In this document: piece by piece, positions 1-10,818 of the stretch
How positions within the stretch are numbered: position 1 is the first letter of the stretch
Layout of the letters: each line of letters begins with the position of its first letter
Source of the DNA: Narthecium ossifragum
Lineage: Eukaryota; Streptophyta; Magnoliopsida; Dioscoreales; Nartheciaceae
Length of the DNA stretch: 64,000 nt
Direction: 5' to 3'
NCBI GenBank assembly: GCA_963920575.1
Contig: OY986970.1
Coordinates: forward strand, 15,087,588-15,151,587
Program-made: the position numbers and the translations under genes
Notes under the pieces: generated by a model
Databases searched by the model: none
Seen by the model: the letters and a program-made list of their open reading frames with translations, nothing else
What the model was told of the DNA's origin: nothing

Positions 1-259
1 CTTCGGCCTTACCTTCTGGAGTACTTTGCACAACTTATTTCCAAAGTCGACCCCCTGCGGTATATCCTAAAGAAGCTAGTCCTCTCCGGACGACTTGCAA
101 AATGGGCTATGTTATTGTCCCAGTTCAACATAACCTACGTCCCACAAAACACTGTTAAAGGGCAAGCCTTGGCGAATTTTCTCGCTGCTCGCCTGATGCC
201 AGATGACTTGGCCATAGAAGATGACATGCCAGATGAAGAAGTCTTCATGCTGACATCCA
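1..259 (+). pseudogene. Ty3 pol fragment: RT C-terminus and RNase H connection
   Basis: Open from base 1 in frame 1. It shows the end of the reverse transcriptase (PLRYILKKLVLSGRLAKW) and the linker QNTVKGQALANFLAAR before RNase H. This is the part of Ty3 pol that tethers the polymerase to RNase H; the catalytic polymerase motifs are outside the window. The reading frame runs on to a stop at 325-327, but residues after about 259 are translated LTR: solo LTR S1 begins here. The protein continues, in the same frame, at 2657. Not functional. Confidence 0.8.
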
Positions 260-1216
260 ACAGTCGCGCCCTGGCCCAGGAAACCCATCCCGGACAGGGA
301 CACGAGGGGGAAACCTACATCTACTGACAACCAACAGCGGAGACAGACTACAATAAACAAAAGCGGAAGTAAAGTTAACAACTACTAAGACAAACGTTAT
401 ATACAACAGAGTTATACAAATTTACAACATTTACACATATAACAAAAAGGAATTACATCTTCAGAGATCTCCGCGTAAGCACAAACGAAGCCGTCCTGGC
501 CCTCAAACATGATCAGCTGGCGACGCGCTGCCGCAAGACGAACACCGGTGGCCCGCAGGAGAAGCGCTGGTACCTGCACCTGCAAACAAACGGTCCAGGT
601 AGGAATGAGCCAAAGCTCAGCAGGGTTCTACTCTACGACTCTCATAAGGAAAGGCGACACCAACCGTACAAACTCTATGCCAAGTGCTGAGGCCTGCCAA
701 GGATCCCATAAATCCCGTCAATAACCCGAAGGGTGCCTGTCCGACGGCCACAGTTCAGGGGTGGGCTTACTCCGACATTCCCTGACACCGGGTGGACAAC
801 GACGCTACCAGTAGGACACCCCTCTCCAAGCGGGATCTCCAAGCTTGTCGGACATCCGAGGTTACGACAACCATCTCCCAGCACTCAAAGCATAGAGCCA
901 ATACGTCCCTAAACTCCAGTTCAAAGGTTAAGTCTAACCCGGGAACTCACCCGTCCCAACGTTATCCCCTCAAGGTCCTCACCCAAGCCGACCTCTCCTG
1001 TCTCAACAGGGAGGACCCCAACCCAGGTAGGACAACCCTAAACGGGGTAACGTCAACCACAACTTAGCCTTTGAACCTGGAGTCCTAGGGACAACCCCAA
1101 CCCACAATCAACCTATCATGCCTATCATGCACAAAGCAATAAACAATATAATAAAGAAAGCAGTAAGCAAGCACCAAGCAGGGGCACACCTTCGGCCCAT
1201 TTATACTAAACACTCT

Positions 1217-1236
1217 CGAGGGTCATGACTCCCTCG
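1217..1236. other. Conserved hairpin of S-type LTRs
   Basis: CGAGGG (1217-1222) pairs with CCCTCG (1231-1236) across a short loop, just after the conserved words GGGCACACCTTCGGCCC and TTTATACTAAACA. A degenerate second copy lies at about 1265-1350. The same position in other S LTRs pairs with different bases: CCAAGGG/CCCTTGG near 29069, GGGAGT/ACTCCC near 44405, CGGGG/CCCCG near 55559. The role is unknown. Confidence 0.5.
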
Positions 1237-1472
1237 ATTCACCACAAAGCAGTAACAGAAGCATCCAGATAATTGTAAGCAGTAAGGGCATACATTCAGC
1301 CCATTTAATCTACACACACCCAGGAGTCACCACTCTCCCGGTTCACCCACAAAGCTGTAAACATTCAGCAGTTAACAACTATACAACTAAGCAAGTCAGA
1401 AAGCCGGACACAAAACCAACGTAGCAAGCCCCGCGGGCAAAACCGCTTCAAACCGCTTCCAACCAGCATTTG

Positions 1473-1750
1473 GATCGATCCAACTAGCCTTGGATCGATC
1501 CAAGTCACCCTTGGATCGATCCGGCTAGGGGAAAAGCGAAGATAAAACCCATTACCGATCGATCTGGCTAGCCTCGGATCGATCCAACACACAGTTGGAT
1601 CGATCTGGCTAGTCAAACTCACAGCCATCGTTCAGGGGGCCTCGGATCGATCCAAACTCACATTGGGATCGATCCGACTGCCCCCCCCCCCGGAAGACGA
1701 ACCAACAAGAGTGCGGCTTCGATCGATCCGACAAGCAGCACCGATCGATC
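1473..1750. repeat. Phased GATCGATC palindrome array in S1 (inner cluster)
   Basis: Ten GATCGATC cores start at 1473, 1493, 1514, 1557, 1577, 1598, 1645, 1667, 1721 and 1743. Steps within groups are 20, 21, 20, 21, 22 and 22 bp, and the first gap is 43, or two steps. Several cores have palindromic flanks such as TTGGATCGATCCAA. In the inferred direction of transcription this cluster lies downstream of the promoter. Confidence 0.9.
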
Positions 1751-2319
1751 CCGCTCGACCAAAGGTCGCTCCGAGCAGAGCCTCTGGCCAGCGTCGACGG
1801 CGCCCTTGGCCGGAAAAATAACGCCAATCCTCACCAAACTTGGTGGGCTGGTAGCCAAGAGAAAAGGGAAGCTACTCAAGGCCTCCAAAACCGAGAAAAA
1901 CACCAACGAGACGAGGAAAACCGATGAAGACCAAAACCGGATTCAAGCCACCAAACCATGCCAGAGTCTAAAGTAGGAACCCTACCTCCACAGCACAGCT
2001 TCAACCCAAGAAACAGAGCCTCGGGTCTTCCTCACGCCGCTACGAATCCCGACGAGCCTCCAACCTCCAGAAACGGTGACCGGAGAGGGAAGAACGGCGA
2101 CGAGGAAGCTCTCAGCCGAAACAGGGGAAAGAGAAGCAGAGCCGTGGAAAGAAAAGAGAAGCAGCGAGAGAGAAGGGAAGGAGAGCGGAAGCCAGATAAG
2201 ATTGGGTAAAAGGAGGGGAAGGGGGTAAGCAAAGTCTTCCCTCCCTGACAGGGGAGGTGACGGCCGTCCAGGTCGTCCCGTCGAACTCCATCGACGAGGC
2301 TCTCACTCGGGAAGGGTGA

Positions 2320-2445
2320 GATCGATCCGCACTTGCTTGTCGGATCGATCCGGCTAGCAAGGCCAGATCGATCCGCCCAAGGGGTGCGATCGATCCAACT
2401 TCCTGGCGTTGAACGGGCGATCCTCTTGGCCAGGAAGGATCGATC
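2320..2445. repeat. Phased GATCGATC palindrome array in S1 (promoter-side cluster)
   Basis: Cores start at 2320, 2343, 2366 and 2388 (steps 23, 23, 22), with a half site at 2419 and another full core at 2438. On the minus strand the array precedes a CT-rich stretch (2030-2240) that looks like a transcribed leader. It therefore occupies the promoter side of the LTR. Confidence 0.85.
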
Positions 2446-2656
2446 CCTCTACGCAGAAAGCTAGACTTGGGTTAAAATCTAAACCCAAGCCCGGATCTTT
2501 CGATCCCGGGTCCACCTAGCCATTCTACTCAAACACAAACACCAAAACAAGGCATGTGTGTGCACAAGCGGGTGAAACAAACCAACAAGGCGTAATTTAC
2601 CAAATTGCCCATGCGGTCAACGATGAGCCACAGGAATAGAGGAACGGGTCCTCACA

Positions 2657-2863
2657 ATCCTGAGAGATGTACTTTGATGGAGCTTGCAGGCGCTCAGAAG
2701 CGGGAGCAGGGATAGTCTTTGTTACTCCAACACAAGCCATAATCCCATATTCTTTTGTGCTGACTTCAGCGTCATCCAACAACATGGAGGAATACGAAGC
2801 CCTCGTCATCGGATTGGGGATAGCACTGGAAATAGGGATGGATCCACTTCTCGTTGGCATATA
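2657..2863 (+). pseudogene. Ty3 pol fragment: RNase H N-terminus
   Basis: The conserved RNase H start (MYFDGACRRSEAGAGIVF, then NNMEEYEALVIGL) is readable. The first catalytic Asp is in YFDGA and a Glu is in EEYEA. The codon just before, normally Trp in this family, is TGA at 2661-2663, so the frame would be broken even without S1. After EIGMD at about 2843 the domain ends abruptly and integrase sequence follows. The rest of RNase H and the integrase zinc finger and core have been deleted. Confidence 0.75.
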
Positions 2864-3440
2864 AGGTCACGGCCAACGGGCAAGCGGAAGCCTTTAACAA
2901 AGTCCTATGCAAATTCTTAAAGAAAGTCGTCCACAACAACAAAAAGAATGGCGCGAGAAGCTTCTGGAGAACCTTTGGGTGTATCGCACCACGATGAAGG
3001 CTCCAACGGGGGTAACCCCTATTCGCTGGTTTTTGGCAGAGAAGCTGTACTTCCTCTCAAAATCCAAATTCCTTCCCTCAGAGTCGCTATACATGAGAAT
3101 CTGACGGAGGACCAAGCAGCAAGATTAAGGCTTGATGAGATCGACAGCCTTGAAGAAAAGCGCATCGAAGCTCAGGCAAACATGGAGATGTATCAAGCGA
3201 GAGTTTCTAGAGCCTTAGACAAAAAGGTGAAACGCCATTCGGAAGTCTCGTCCTTGCTGTAGAAGAACCCATGGTCGTCACCAGTAGAACCCAAGGGAAA
3301 TTTGATCCTAAATGGGAAGGGCCTTTCATAGTTCAAAGAGGTCCATACCAATGGAGATTATAAAATCATTTCCCTGGATGGCGAATATGCCCCGCCACCG
3401 ATGAATGGGAAATTTCTCAAAAGATATTATTCCTAAACAT
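2864..3440 (+). pseudogene. Ty3 integrase C-terminal fragment
   Basis: The end of the integrase core (TANGQAEAFNK) is followed by WREKLLENLWVYRTTMKAPTG, SLVFGREAVLPLKIQIPSLR and a long helical tail. The tail leads to a degraded strand of the C-terminal barrel (KFDPKWEGPF at about 3298-3327). The frame shifts near 2945 and again after 3262. Catalytic Asp residues are missing with the deleted N-terminal part. Its job was insertion of the cDNA; this copy cannot do it. Confidence 0.75.
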
Positions 3441-5670
3441 GTACGCTCCAAGCTTCATGAGCCTAAACTGATAGCATATTCCGCTCCGAGCTTCAAGAGC
3501 CTAAACTGACAGCACAAGTAAAATATCTTGCATATTCTGCTCCAAAAAAAAAAACATCCTGCAAAAAGAAGAAAAGGTTACTACATGTATGGCAACCAAA
3601 ATTGCTCCAAGTATATTCACAACAAAACAAGCAAAAATGGAAAATAAAACTAGCAACAAAGGAAAGCAAGGAAACAGCAAAAAAAAAAGAAAAGCGGAGA
3701 AGCAGAATAAAAAAAACAGAGGAGCAATGCGACATCGACACAAAGCTCCACATATCCACACCGCCACGCGCCGCTCTGGCAGAATCCCTAGCAATGCTCA
3801 TGCCCTCCTTCTGCGGTCGAGTACATCCTCAAGCTTCACCTCTTCGCCGGCAAATTGAAGTTCATCGGGATGCTCTGCTTCTCAGCCAAAGCCCCACACA
3901 CAGTCAAGCTCCTCCGTCTCCGCCGACGTTGGCCATCCTCAACATGAGCCATCAAAGCCCAAATCTCTGTTGGAACTCCATCTTCTTCTCCGGCGAGGCC
4001 CACCACGGCGTTGTTCCCTCTTTCCCGCTCCGTCAAGAACTCCGCAGACCCGACATCAAGATCCTCCAATGCCACCACAAAGCGTCGCCCGTCGCCGCTT
4101 GCTCTGTTTCCGGCTCCCGCCACCAAATCCCGGTCGGACATCTTTACCATGACGATGCCGACCTCCTTTCCTTCAAACCGTGACCGCCATAAACATGCCA
4201 TCGACAAGAGTTCGTCGTGTCGGAGATGCGGCTCTCGCTGTGCCCGATCTGTTCTGGCTCCACACCAGCAAGACATCAAACTTCCACACGCCAACACCTC
4301 TTGTGAGCTACGCCAAACTCAAGAGCTCGCCGCTAAGTTCTAAACCTCTGCAACCAGCGCTTGTGAAAGAGGGAAAAGTCCTGAAAGTATCCGACAGTCC
4401 TCCAAAGCCCCTTGCAGTAACTATCACCCTAAGTTGATGGTCTTCCAACAGCTAGTTAATGAGCTCCAGAGCATCGGCTGGCAACTTTGGCGGTGTCTTC
4501 ATGGTTTCGTCGGCATACTCTGCGTCGGCTTCATACCACATTAAGTTCGATGGATAACTCCAGCAATTAGGTCGCGATGGGATCTACTCGATCGTTTTCA
4601 AGGGTCTAAGCCCAAGCATTGTGAAGCAACCTCAGCAAGTCCCTCACAGGTTCTTTAGCATATTCCACTACGGCCATGGACACCAAGTCCTCCCAAAGTA
4701 ATCGCAGAGCATCCACATACTACCAAACTGCTGGCTTGCCTCTTCCAAAGATGCCAAGCTTAAAAAATACCACCAACGACATCCTCCAAAAGCACAACAG
4801 ATGAAAAGAAAGGCATGCAAAAAAAAAACAGAGCTTGTAATGCAATCAAAAGGGCATGAAGGGAGAAAAGAACATGCAGAAACATAGAACAAAAATAAAA
4901 AGAACACAAACATGGGTTGCAATCGATGGAAAGCAAAACACATCAAGTCCTGGCAGTCAAGGAAAGCTTGCGACAAATCAAAATATAAGAACAAAAAAGA
5001 GAACAAAGGGGGGAGGGGCCTAGATGAAAGAAGGTTTCAAGCATTCGTTGACGACCTCCCGAATCCTTGCCGCTATCTCCTCCGCCAAAAGCCAAAATCC
5101 CTCTACTGCAAGATCCCTTGAAAGGAGATAATACGTATGCTCAAACCCTAGGACTATATATATATGGGATCACATAGATGGGATTGAGGAATCCTGCCTT
5201 TTTGGAATCATTAGCCATGTATGGTCCATATACATTTTGACCAAACAATAATTGGCCATGATAGAGGGGTGTCTGCTCATCTACTCAAATTAACCACAAA
5301 AGAAGAACGTGGACAACGGCTGCTCACGCATGTACACATAGCATGGGTGAGAAAACACTATTGCTAAAAGATCCGATGAAATCCATCCCACATCAGGATC
5401 AAAGCCTCGCCGTTGTTGCCTGCTGCCACCACCTCTGGTACATTGCCTCCGAATAGCCATCAACGACACCAAGGCTTCACAGAGCCCATCTCCTTCAAAT
5501 CGATGCTCTTCCAAAATAAAAGGTCAAGATTGTCACCAACACAAAGACTCTCGCGGTCACACATTTTATCCAAATATCTCGCGCCTCACATGAGACGATA
5601 TCGGTGATCAAAGTATGACACTCTTTCGAGCCCTACGAGTTCAAATTACATAACTTTCACACGTAGGCCT
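3441..5670. other. Pol-to-LTR spacer of the Tat element
   Basis: Non-coding on the plus strand. At 3427-3510 a block of about 40 bp (GCTCCAAGCTTCATGAGCCT, then its variant) is repeated. A-rich tracts follow at 3545-3720. The GC-richer part 3830-4450 carries a broken antisense frame, listed separately. 4450-5670 is anonymous, with a TATATATA tract at 5157. Confidence 0.5.
3836..4297 (-). pseudogene. Antisense ORF in the Tat spacer, function unknown
   Basis: A 153-codon minus-strand frame, with neighbouring minus-strand frames on both sides that look like continuations broken by frameshifts (for example DALELIN and VIVTARGF read at about 4380-4480). The longest readable block includes FEGKEVGIVMVKMSDRDL and FVVALEDLDVGSAEFLTER. 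Tat-lineage elements are known to carry extra antisense ORFs between pol and the 3' LTR, and position and strand agree. I recognise no domain. It could also be chance openness of a GC-biased stretch. Confidence 0.35.
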
Positions 5671-5682
5671 CGAGGGGGCATC
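5671..5682 (+). other. Polypurine tract of the Tat element
   Basis: CGAGGGGGCATC lies directly before the LTR start TGTTGACACC. A G-rich tract here is the expected primer for second-strand cDNA synthesis and fixes the left end of the 3' LTR at 5683. Confidence 0.65.
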
Positions 5683-6989
5683 TGTTGACACCGATTTTGA
5701 CTAAGGGTGGAATTCGTAATATTTATGAAATTACCTTTGTCACATACGTACATGCCTTGGATATTTTACAAAGGCATGACAACATTCGAAAACATATTTA
5801 AAATGCTCTATACATGCTTTCTTGACTTTGGAAATGGCAAAGGAAATTTTGGGAACTTTGACTAAATATACATGGTTAAACTCCCTAATATATCTCGATT
5901 CGTCTTACAAGGTTTTGACGGCATCCTATATAAACCAAATGACGTTTCGATAATTTTCACCCCCGTGGGGGTATTTTGGTCAAAATATAGACCTAAACTC
6001 CAAATTAACCCTTTATGATTTTGACATCATTCTACATACATAGAGGGGTATTTTGGTAATTATAGCCTTCAGGGGTATTTTTGAAATTCTGATAAAGAAC
6101 ACATAAATTCAGATATTTCATAATTCTTTCATCAATCCTTAGATGGTTTTGACAGTATCACACATAAACCGTCAAATTCAAGGTAATTTTCCAAATCGCC
6201 CATGATAAGGGTATTTTGGTCATATGCAACTCTCAGGAGATGATTACATTCACACATCAACCATCGACGTCCCGTCCACCTCGAGGGTATTTTCGTCCAA
6301 AATATATATGGACAACACATGAGCCACAACCAAAGGGGTATTTTGGACATTTATCCCCCAGGGGGATTTTGGTAATCTTACCTCAACCCTTAGCCTTAAG
6401 GGGTGTCTTGGTCAATTCACACACTCAGGGATATAATTGTCTGAAATCTGACCATTCCGCCCTCCAAGGTATTTTCGATACATATGACTGGTAAAAGGGT
6501 ATATTTGTAAAATTCCTACAGATATCCCGGACCGGAGTAAATATTCACAAACGTTGTAAATCTGGACAAATATCCAAATAATTCGGATTTAAATAGACAT
6601 GAGAAAGGAGAAATGTTCAAATCACAACAAATTTGAAAATTTGAACATCACTTTCGAATTTCAAAAAAACCTACCATAGCTATTACATATCATATAAAAA
6701 CGAGATCAGCCAAATATAGTTCGCCGCACAACCCATGCCATATATAAAATCAGCCATCACCAAATATGGCTGGATGCATGGTCATATGTCCTTATATGAA
6801 GGATCCACATCCATCTAAGGCAAGAGAGATCCCTTTGATCAAGGATCTACGATCTCATCCCATATAAGCACATGCATGCCTCATCCCTATAAATAGAGTG
6901 GGCTGGCAAAAAAACAGGGAGGGAGAGAGATGACCTGGTCGGAGGACACTGGTGGAGCACGTCATCACCGTGATCCCGCCCGAGGAAGA
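5683..6989 (+). repeat. Tat 3' LTR, left part
   Basis: Starts TGTTGACACC after the polypurine tract. It is cut at 6989 by element P1 and resumes at 16078. It is AT-rich with a family of GGGGTATTTTGG repeats (5965-6510). A possible TATA box, CCTATAAATAGAG, lies at about 6886-6898, followed by GGGAGGGAGAGAGATG. The last five bases, GAAGA (6985-6989), are the duplicated target of P1. Confidence 0.6.
5965..6510 (+). repeat. Dispersed GGGGTATTTTGG repeats in the Tat LTR
   Basis: About ten degenerate copies of GGGGTATTTTGGTCA occur at about 5967, 6044, 6072, 6209, 6285, 6335, 6361, 6400, 6467 and 6497, all in the same orientation and mostly 30-75 bp apart. They fill the segment upstream of the putative TATA box, where retrotransposon enhancers usually lie. 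Confidence 0.7.
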
Positions 6990-8425
6990 TGATCGCTCGC
7001 AAATGCGACGTTAAATCAGATGCAAAACGCAATTTAGAATTTATAATCCTTCAATCAATACTACTCTACAAACGTAGAACAATGGTGAGATCCGGAGTCG
7101 AACCACAGGGAAAGATTGTTTAACAAAAGAAGAAATCAAATTAAATCTCTAAACTCAAGTCCTAAGGTGAAGAAAAGGAGTTTCAATGGTTTTGTTATCT
7201 AAGGAATTAAATTACAGAAAAAGCAATGAAAAGGTTGGGATAAGTCAATGAGAGAAAACCTAGGGATTACTCAATCCACTCTAATTTCACCTCTTGTATT
7301 CTCTAGTATCCTCTTGTTCTCTAATCTAGACATATAGAATCACGGCTTCTTAAGCTCGCATGAATCCCTGAAAGAACGCTCATGTTATCCTACGGCATAG
7401 TCTATCTTCGCTTAGCATAGACTGACTTCGGACTTAACCTGAGTACAATCTATCTTTGCTTAGCATAAACTATCTCAAAGGCATGCACAAAAGCGACATT
7501 AAAATCATCCTACGAATCTCTACCATCAAGCACAGCAATCAAGTAGGACTCAAAATACGTCAAGAAACTCTGTTTCCTCAACTCTTTATAAAATAAAACC
7601 ATATTCATAGGATCATGTCTTTGAAAAGATAACAAGAATCAAACTAGAAAATACAAAGAAGATCTACTAAAGCTTCATGAGATCCCTAAGTATAGAATTA
7701 GCTACCCATCTTTGTGATGGAAGCCTTAGATTCGATGAATAACGATTGGGATCCACGTTGTAGCTTTATCTTCTCCATAGAATCCTCCAAACCCTAGTTC
7801 TCTCTTTTCTCTCTATGGGGACCTCCAATTTTCGGCCAGCAAACACCTTCTTATAGGTGTATTCTCGGAATTAGGGTTTTAGTTTGAGTTGGACCTCAAG
7901 TGCAACTCGGATTTCCTAGTTTAAGTCTGACAGCCTCTTCCGGTCGCGACTGGGTTCAAACCGTCCAGAATTTGAGAATGAGTCAAACACAAAAGATGTA
8001 GATTTGGAAGTCTTCTGTCAGATTTCGAAGATTTTATAACATTTGGACTTATTTGAAGTATTTGGTGAATATTCTCCCGCACGTTGACGGACCAGTCTTC
8101 CAGCAGCTAAATATCTTCATCTTCTTCAAAACTGCTATCCATCCATCAGGAATCTATGAAAGTGTCTAACATGTAAGTTGTACGTCTTTATGTCTTCTAC
8201 ATGTCATCCAAATTTTAGATTATTTGAACTTAATAATAATTTCTGGTGAATATTATCCTAACAGTCGACAGAGTAGTGTATTTCAGCATATTAAGCCTTT
8301 TCTGTAATTTCTAGCTTGAATATTCATTAAACCTGAAATCAACTAACAAACTATCAAATACAAACACTCTCGACCTAATAAAGGTAAATTAAGGGGTTTA
8401 ATTATGAATATTTGGTGACTCATCA
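6990..8425 (-). repeat. P1 3' LTR
   Basis: Same sequence as 14637-16072 with scattered substitutions, and the same family as P2's LTRs on the opposite strand. A likely TATA box on the minus strand (CACCTATAAGAAGG) is near 7845-7858. A tandem pair of short hairpins lies at 7399-7471. Confidence 0.9.
7399..7471 (-). other. Tandem pair of 7-bp hairpins in P LTR (P1, left copy)
   Basis: On the minus strand, AGTTTAT/ATAGATT (7447-7471) and AGTCTAT/ATAGACT (7399-7423) each enclose an 11-nt loop of the form GCTAAGCRAAG. Starts are 48 bp apart. The right LTR has the pair at 15046-15070 and 15094-15118. See the findings for covariation with the other copies. Confidence 0.6.
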
Positions 8426-8439
8426 CACCCCCCAACTTA
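8426..8439 (-). other. P1 polypurine tract
   Basis: Plus-strand CACCCCCCAACTTA, that is TAAGTTGGGGGGTG on the coding strand, immediately next to the 3' LTR. The same tract precedes the 3' LTRs of P2 and R. Confidence 0.75.
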
Positions 8440-8968
8440 CACTTTGCTAGTCCTCGAGCAAAGATAATATAAAACTAAGCAATAAATCTAACTAGCCACT
8501 TTCGTAGGTCTCACGATGACACTTAGCATGTGCAACAAGCCTTTAAACCCCTGAGTTACCCCAGTGGAGGAGTTATAGTCTCCTGAGGGTTTTCAGGGAT
8601 AACACCCACAAACATCTACACATTTCCTTGAATATGTCATTAGAAATCAATTGTGATATTCATCAACTCTAATGCATGAAATAGAGATCATATCCATGAA
8701 TATACCCTTCAACTCATAGTCACATAAAAACATAGTAAATCAAAACATGTCATAACATATTTCCAACACTTCAACATATTTAATCATGATTAAAAATAAC
8801 TTTAACTCTCCTGTGTGTGAATGGGGTTTCACATGCTTCAGAGCATCAATTATATCTAAACACTTCAACTATTCAAGATCACAATCATATTCAAGCACAT
8901 ATCTTCCACTTATCACATAGCAATATCTGTTTTTTTTTTCTTTTTCTTTTCTTTTTTCTTCTTAGGAG

Positions 8969-9128
8969 TTTCAACTGTTTTACGCGAACACCACGCTGGC
9001 TAGGCACACTGCCCGGTTACTAAGTTGAAAACCCCTTTTTTTCTTTCTTCTTTTTTTTCAGGAAATTCAACCGTTTTACGTGAACACCACGCTGGCTAGG
9101 CACACTGCCCGGTTACTAAGTTGAGATC
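8969..9128 (-). other. Tandem pair of a structured 60-bp motif (P1)
   Basis: Two copies, 8969-9029 and 9061-9128, separated by a T-rich tract. On the coding strand each reads CAACTTAGTAACCGGGCAG, a middle part with two small hairpins, then GTTCGCGTAAAAC and a closing arm. The first copy closes with TTTCAACT/AGTTGAAA. The motif lies in the 3' non-coding region about 550-700 bp before the 3' LTR. P2 has one copy and R has two. Confidence 0.65.
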
Positions 9129-9954
9129 CTTTTTTTTTTTTTCGCATACTCAGATAATTGCATGTGTTCATGTATTTTCTGTGTCATGGTATAGAATTGT
9201 AAATCTATCCTAGTATCATGTTTAGAATCTAATCTCAACCTTTTAACATGTGAAAGTGAACATGTGCATTAGTATGTCAAGCTATCCTTAGATCATGGTA
9301 AAAGTGTTAAAGTATAGAAATAATATCATGTATAGCAAAAATTTACTAATTCTTATATGACATACAAGTCTCAGAATAATTCATAAAATAAATTTCTAAA
9401 ACATGCACCTTTGTCAAATCATATCATAATTTTATTCTCTCGACATAATTCAAGGGATGTATAATATTTGGTTACCCTAAAAAAAAATATGAGCATGAAA
9501 TTTATGAATGCTACCCCCCAACTTAAATGTAATTGTCCCCAATTACACTAAGTCATAAAAATAAATAAATAAAAAATAAGGGGTAGAGATAACCATAATG
9601 AATGCCTCAGAAATAGATTTCTCTCTCTTCCAATTTTAGCTTACGCACGACCATCATTGAATAAATAGTTCCTTCCCCACCATAACCTGCCACATGAATA
9701 TATACCTTTCCAAAAAGATCAAATATAACAAATAAAAGTCCAAAAAGGTATTAGAACCATAGAAAATTTCTGGAGAGACTCCTTTGTAATAGCATGATAT
9801 ATCAACCTTGTACAAGCATTCAATCCACAAAAATTAAATTATAGACATGAAAATATTAAAATACAGAAAATTATTCATGCACAACACCAAAAGTATTCAA
9901 CATCCATAATATCATCCTGATTGAAGATCGGGACCGTGCGATCGGAAATTGAAG

Positions 9955-10476
9955 CTATGGAACACCTGGATCGTGTCCGGGTAACCATCGGACGGCTGGA
10001 AGCTCACCGGAGGTGATCAACGGTGAAACGGCGTTGCCTGAGGACGGGAAGGTGACAGGAAGAATCGTTGAAGGCCAAGGAAGTGACTGGTGTGGTTTGA
10101 TCAATGAATGGTGGCCTTCAGGTGGCGGAACGGCGGTGGACGGCGCGGAGGGCGATGACGTGTGGAAATGGATTCCGATGATCGGAGCTCCAATCAAGGG
10201 CGGGGACGATTGAGGAAGGATCGTAGAAGGCCAATGAAGTGGTCTATGGGGTTTGATTGAAGAATGGGGCTTCCAGACGGCGGATTGAGGGTGGTCGGAA
10301 AGGTGGAAACCGACGGCGGATGAAGTCGATGATCCCGGCGGCAAGGAGTTGTTTTGATTGTGGAGGAAGCTTCGTGGTGGCCTGAGGAAGGTTATGGAGG
10401 TGGTTTGGGGCGGTGAGCGGCCGTGAATGGCGGCGCCGACGATGGCCGAGGGCCTCGCCGGCGTCGGAGGAGACAA
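9955..10476 (-). CDS. Proline/serine-rich ORF of P1 (173 codons), function unknown
   Basis: Starts MSPPTPARPSAIVG and is rich in Pro, Ser and His. It sits in a GC-rich island (9950-10640) in an otherwise AT-rich element, between the 64-residue ORF and the 3' region, where some Athila elements carry an envelope-like gene. I see no signal peptide or membrane segment. P2 has a related shorter frame at 24673-25029 sharing HGRSPPQTTSITFLRPPRSF. It may be a protein, or the non-coding remnant of a captured host sequence. Confidence 0.35.
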   Translation of the reverse strand: MSPPTPARPSAIVGAAIHGRSPPQTTSITFLRPPRSFLHNQNNSLPPGSSTSSAVGFHLSDHPQSAVWKPHSSIKPHRPLHWPSTILPQSSPPLIGAPIIGIHFHTSSPSAPSTAVPPPEGHHSLIKPHQSLPWPSTILPVTFPSSGNAVSPLITSGELPAVRWLPGHDPGVP

Positions 10477-10753
10477 TTTCGAAGGAAGAGGAGGACGGAG
10501 TTCAAGAGGTAGAAGGTTAGCGGAGGTTATGGTACTGGTTTGGAGGGATGAGGGCGGCCGGAGAGACGGCGATGGGTGGCGGTGGTCGTCGGCTCGGGGA
10601 CGAGCTGACGAGCCGGGACGATGAGCCGCGGGTGAAGGAGAGAGCGGGAGGAGAGAGAAAACTTAAAGAAAATTTGGAAAAATAGAAAAAAGACGAGGGA
10701 AAAAAAACATGGAAAATCCTAAAAATTTAGGAAAATACGAAAAAATTATAAAA

Positions 10754-10778
10754 CTTGGGTTGCCTCCCAAGAAGCGCT
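10754..10778 (-). other. Conserved CTTGGGAGGCAACCCAAG hairpin (P1)
   Basis: On the coding strand GCGCTT is followed by CTTGGGAGGCAACCCAAG: a 6-bp stem (CTTGGG/CCCAAG) with loop AGGCAA. It lies just downstream of the 64-residue ORF. Related hairpins occur at the equivalent place in P2, Q2, R and Q3. Confidence 0.7.
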
Positions 10779-10818
10779 CAATTTTGAGTCATTCGCTAGA
10801 CTTCCCGAAAAGGTGCAA

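Larger units (their letters stand above)
260..2656 (-). mobile_element. Solo LTR S1 inserted in Tat pol
   Basis: The right end (AGGAACGGGTCCTCACA) and the left end (AGTCGCGCCCTGGCCC, first base changed and two extra bases before it) match the ends of S3, S6 and S7. Flanks read ATCCA (255-259) and ATCCT (2657-2661), a 5-bp target duplication with one mismatch. No coding sequence survives inside. It holds a hairpin at 1217-1236 and two clusters of GATCGATC palindromes. The strand is set by analogy with S6 and S7, in which a TATA box followed by a CT-rich leader reads leftwards. The imperfect ends and duplication suggest an old insertion. Confidence 0.75.

Noticed and set aside
1473..1750. Hammerhead-ribozyme retrozyme or simple satellite as explanation of the palindromes
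   Set aside because: No CUGAUGA/GAAA core, and the sequence between palindromes is not repeated, so neither fits.
3602..4183. 193-codon plus-strand frame
   Set aside because: Starts in an A-rich tract and is Ser/Pro/His-rich without domain; the minus-strand reading of the same segment looks more protein-like.
8930..9140. CRISPR-like look: near-identical 60-bp repeats with a spacer
   Set aside because: Only two copies, in a plant retrotransposon 3' region, and with paired arms; not a CRISPR array.
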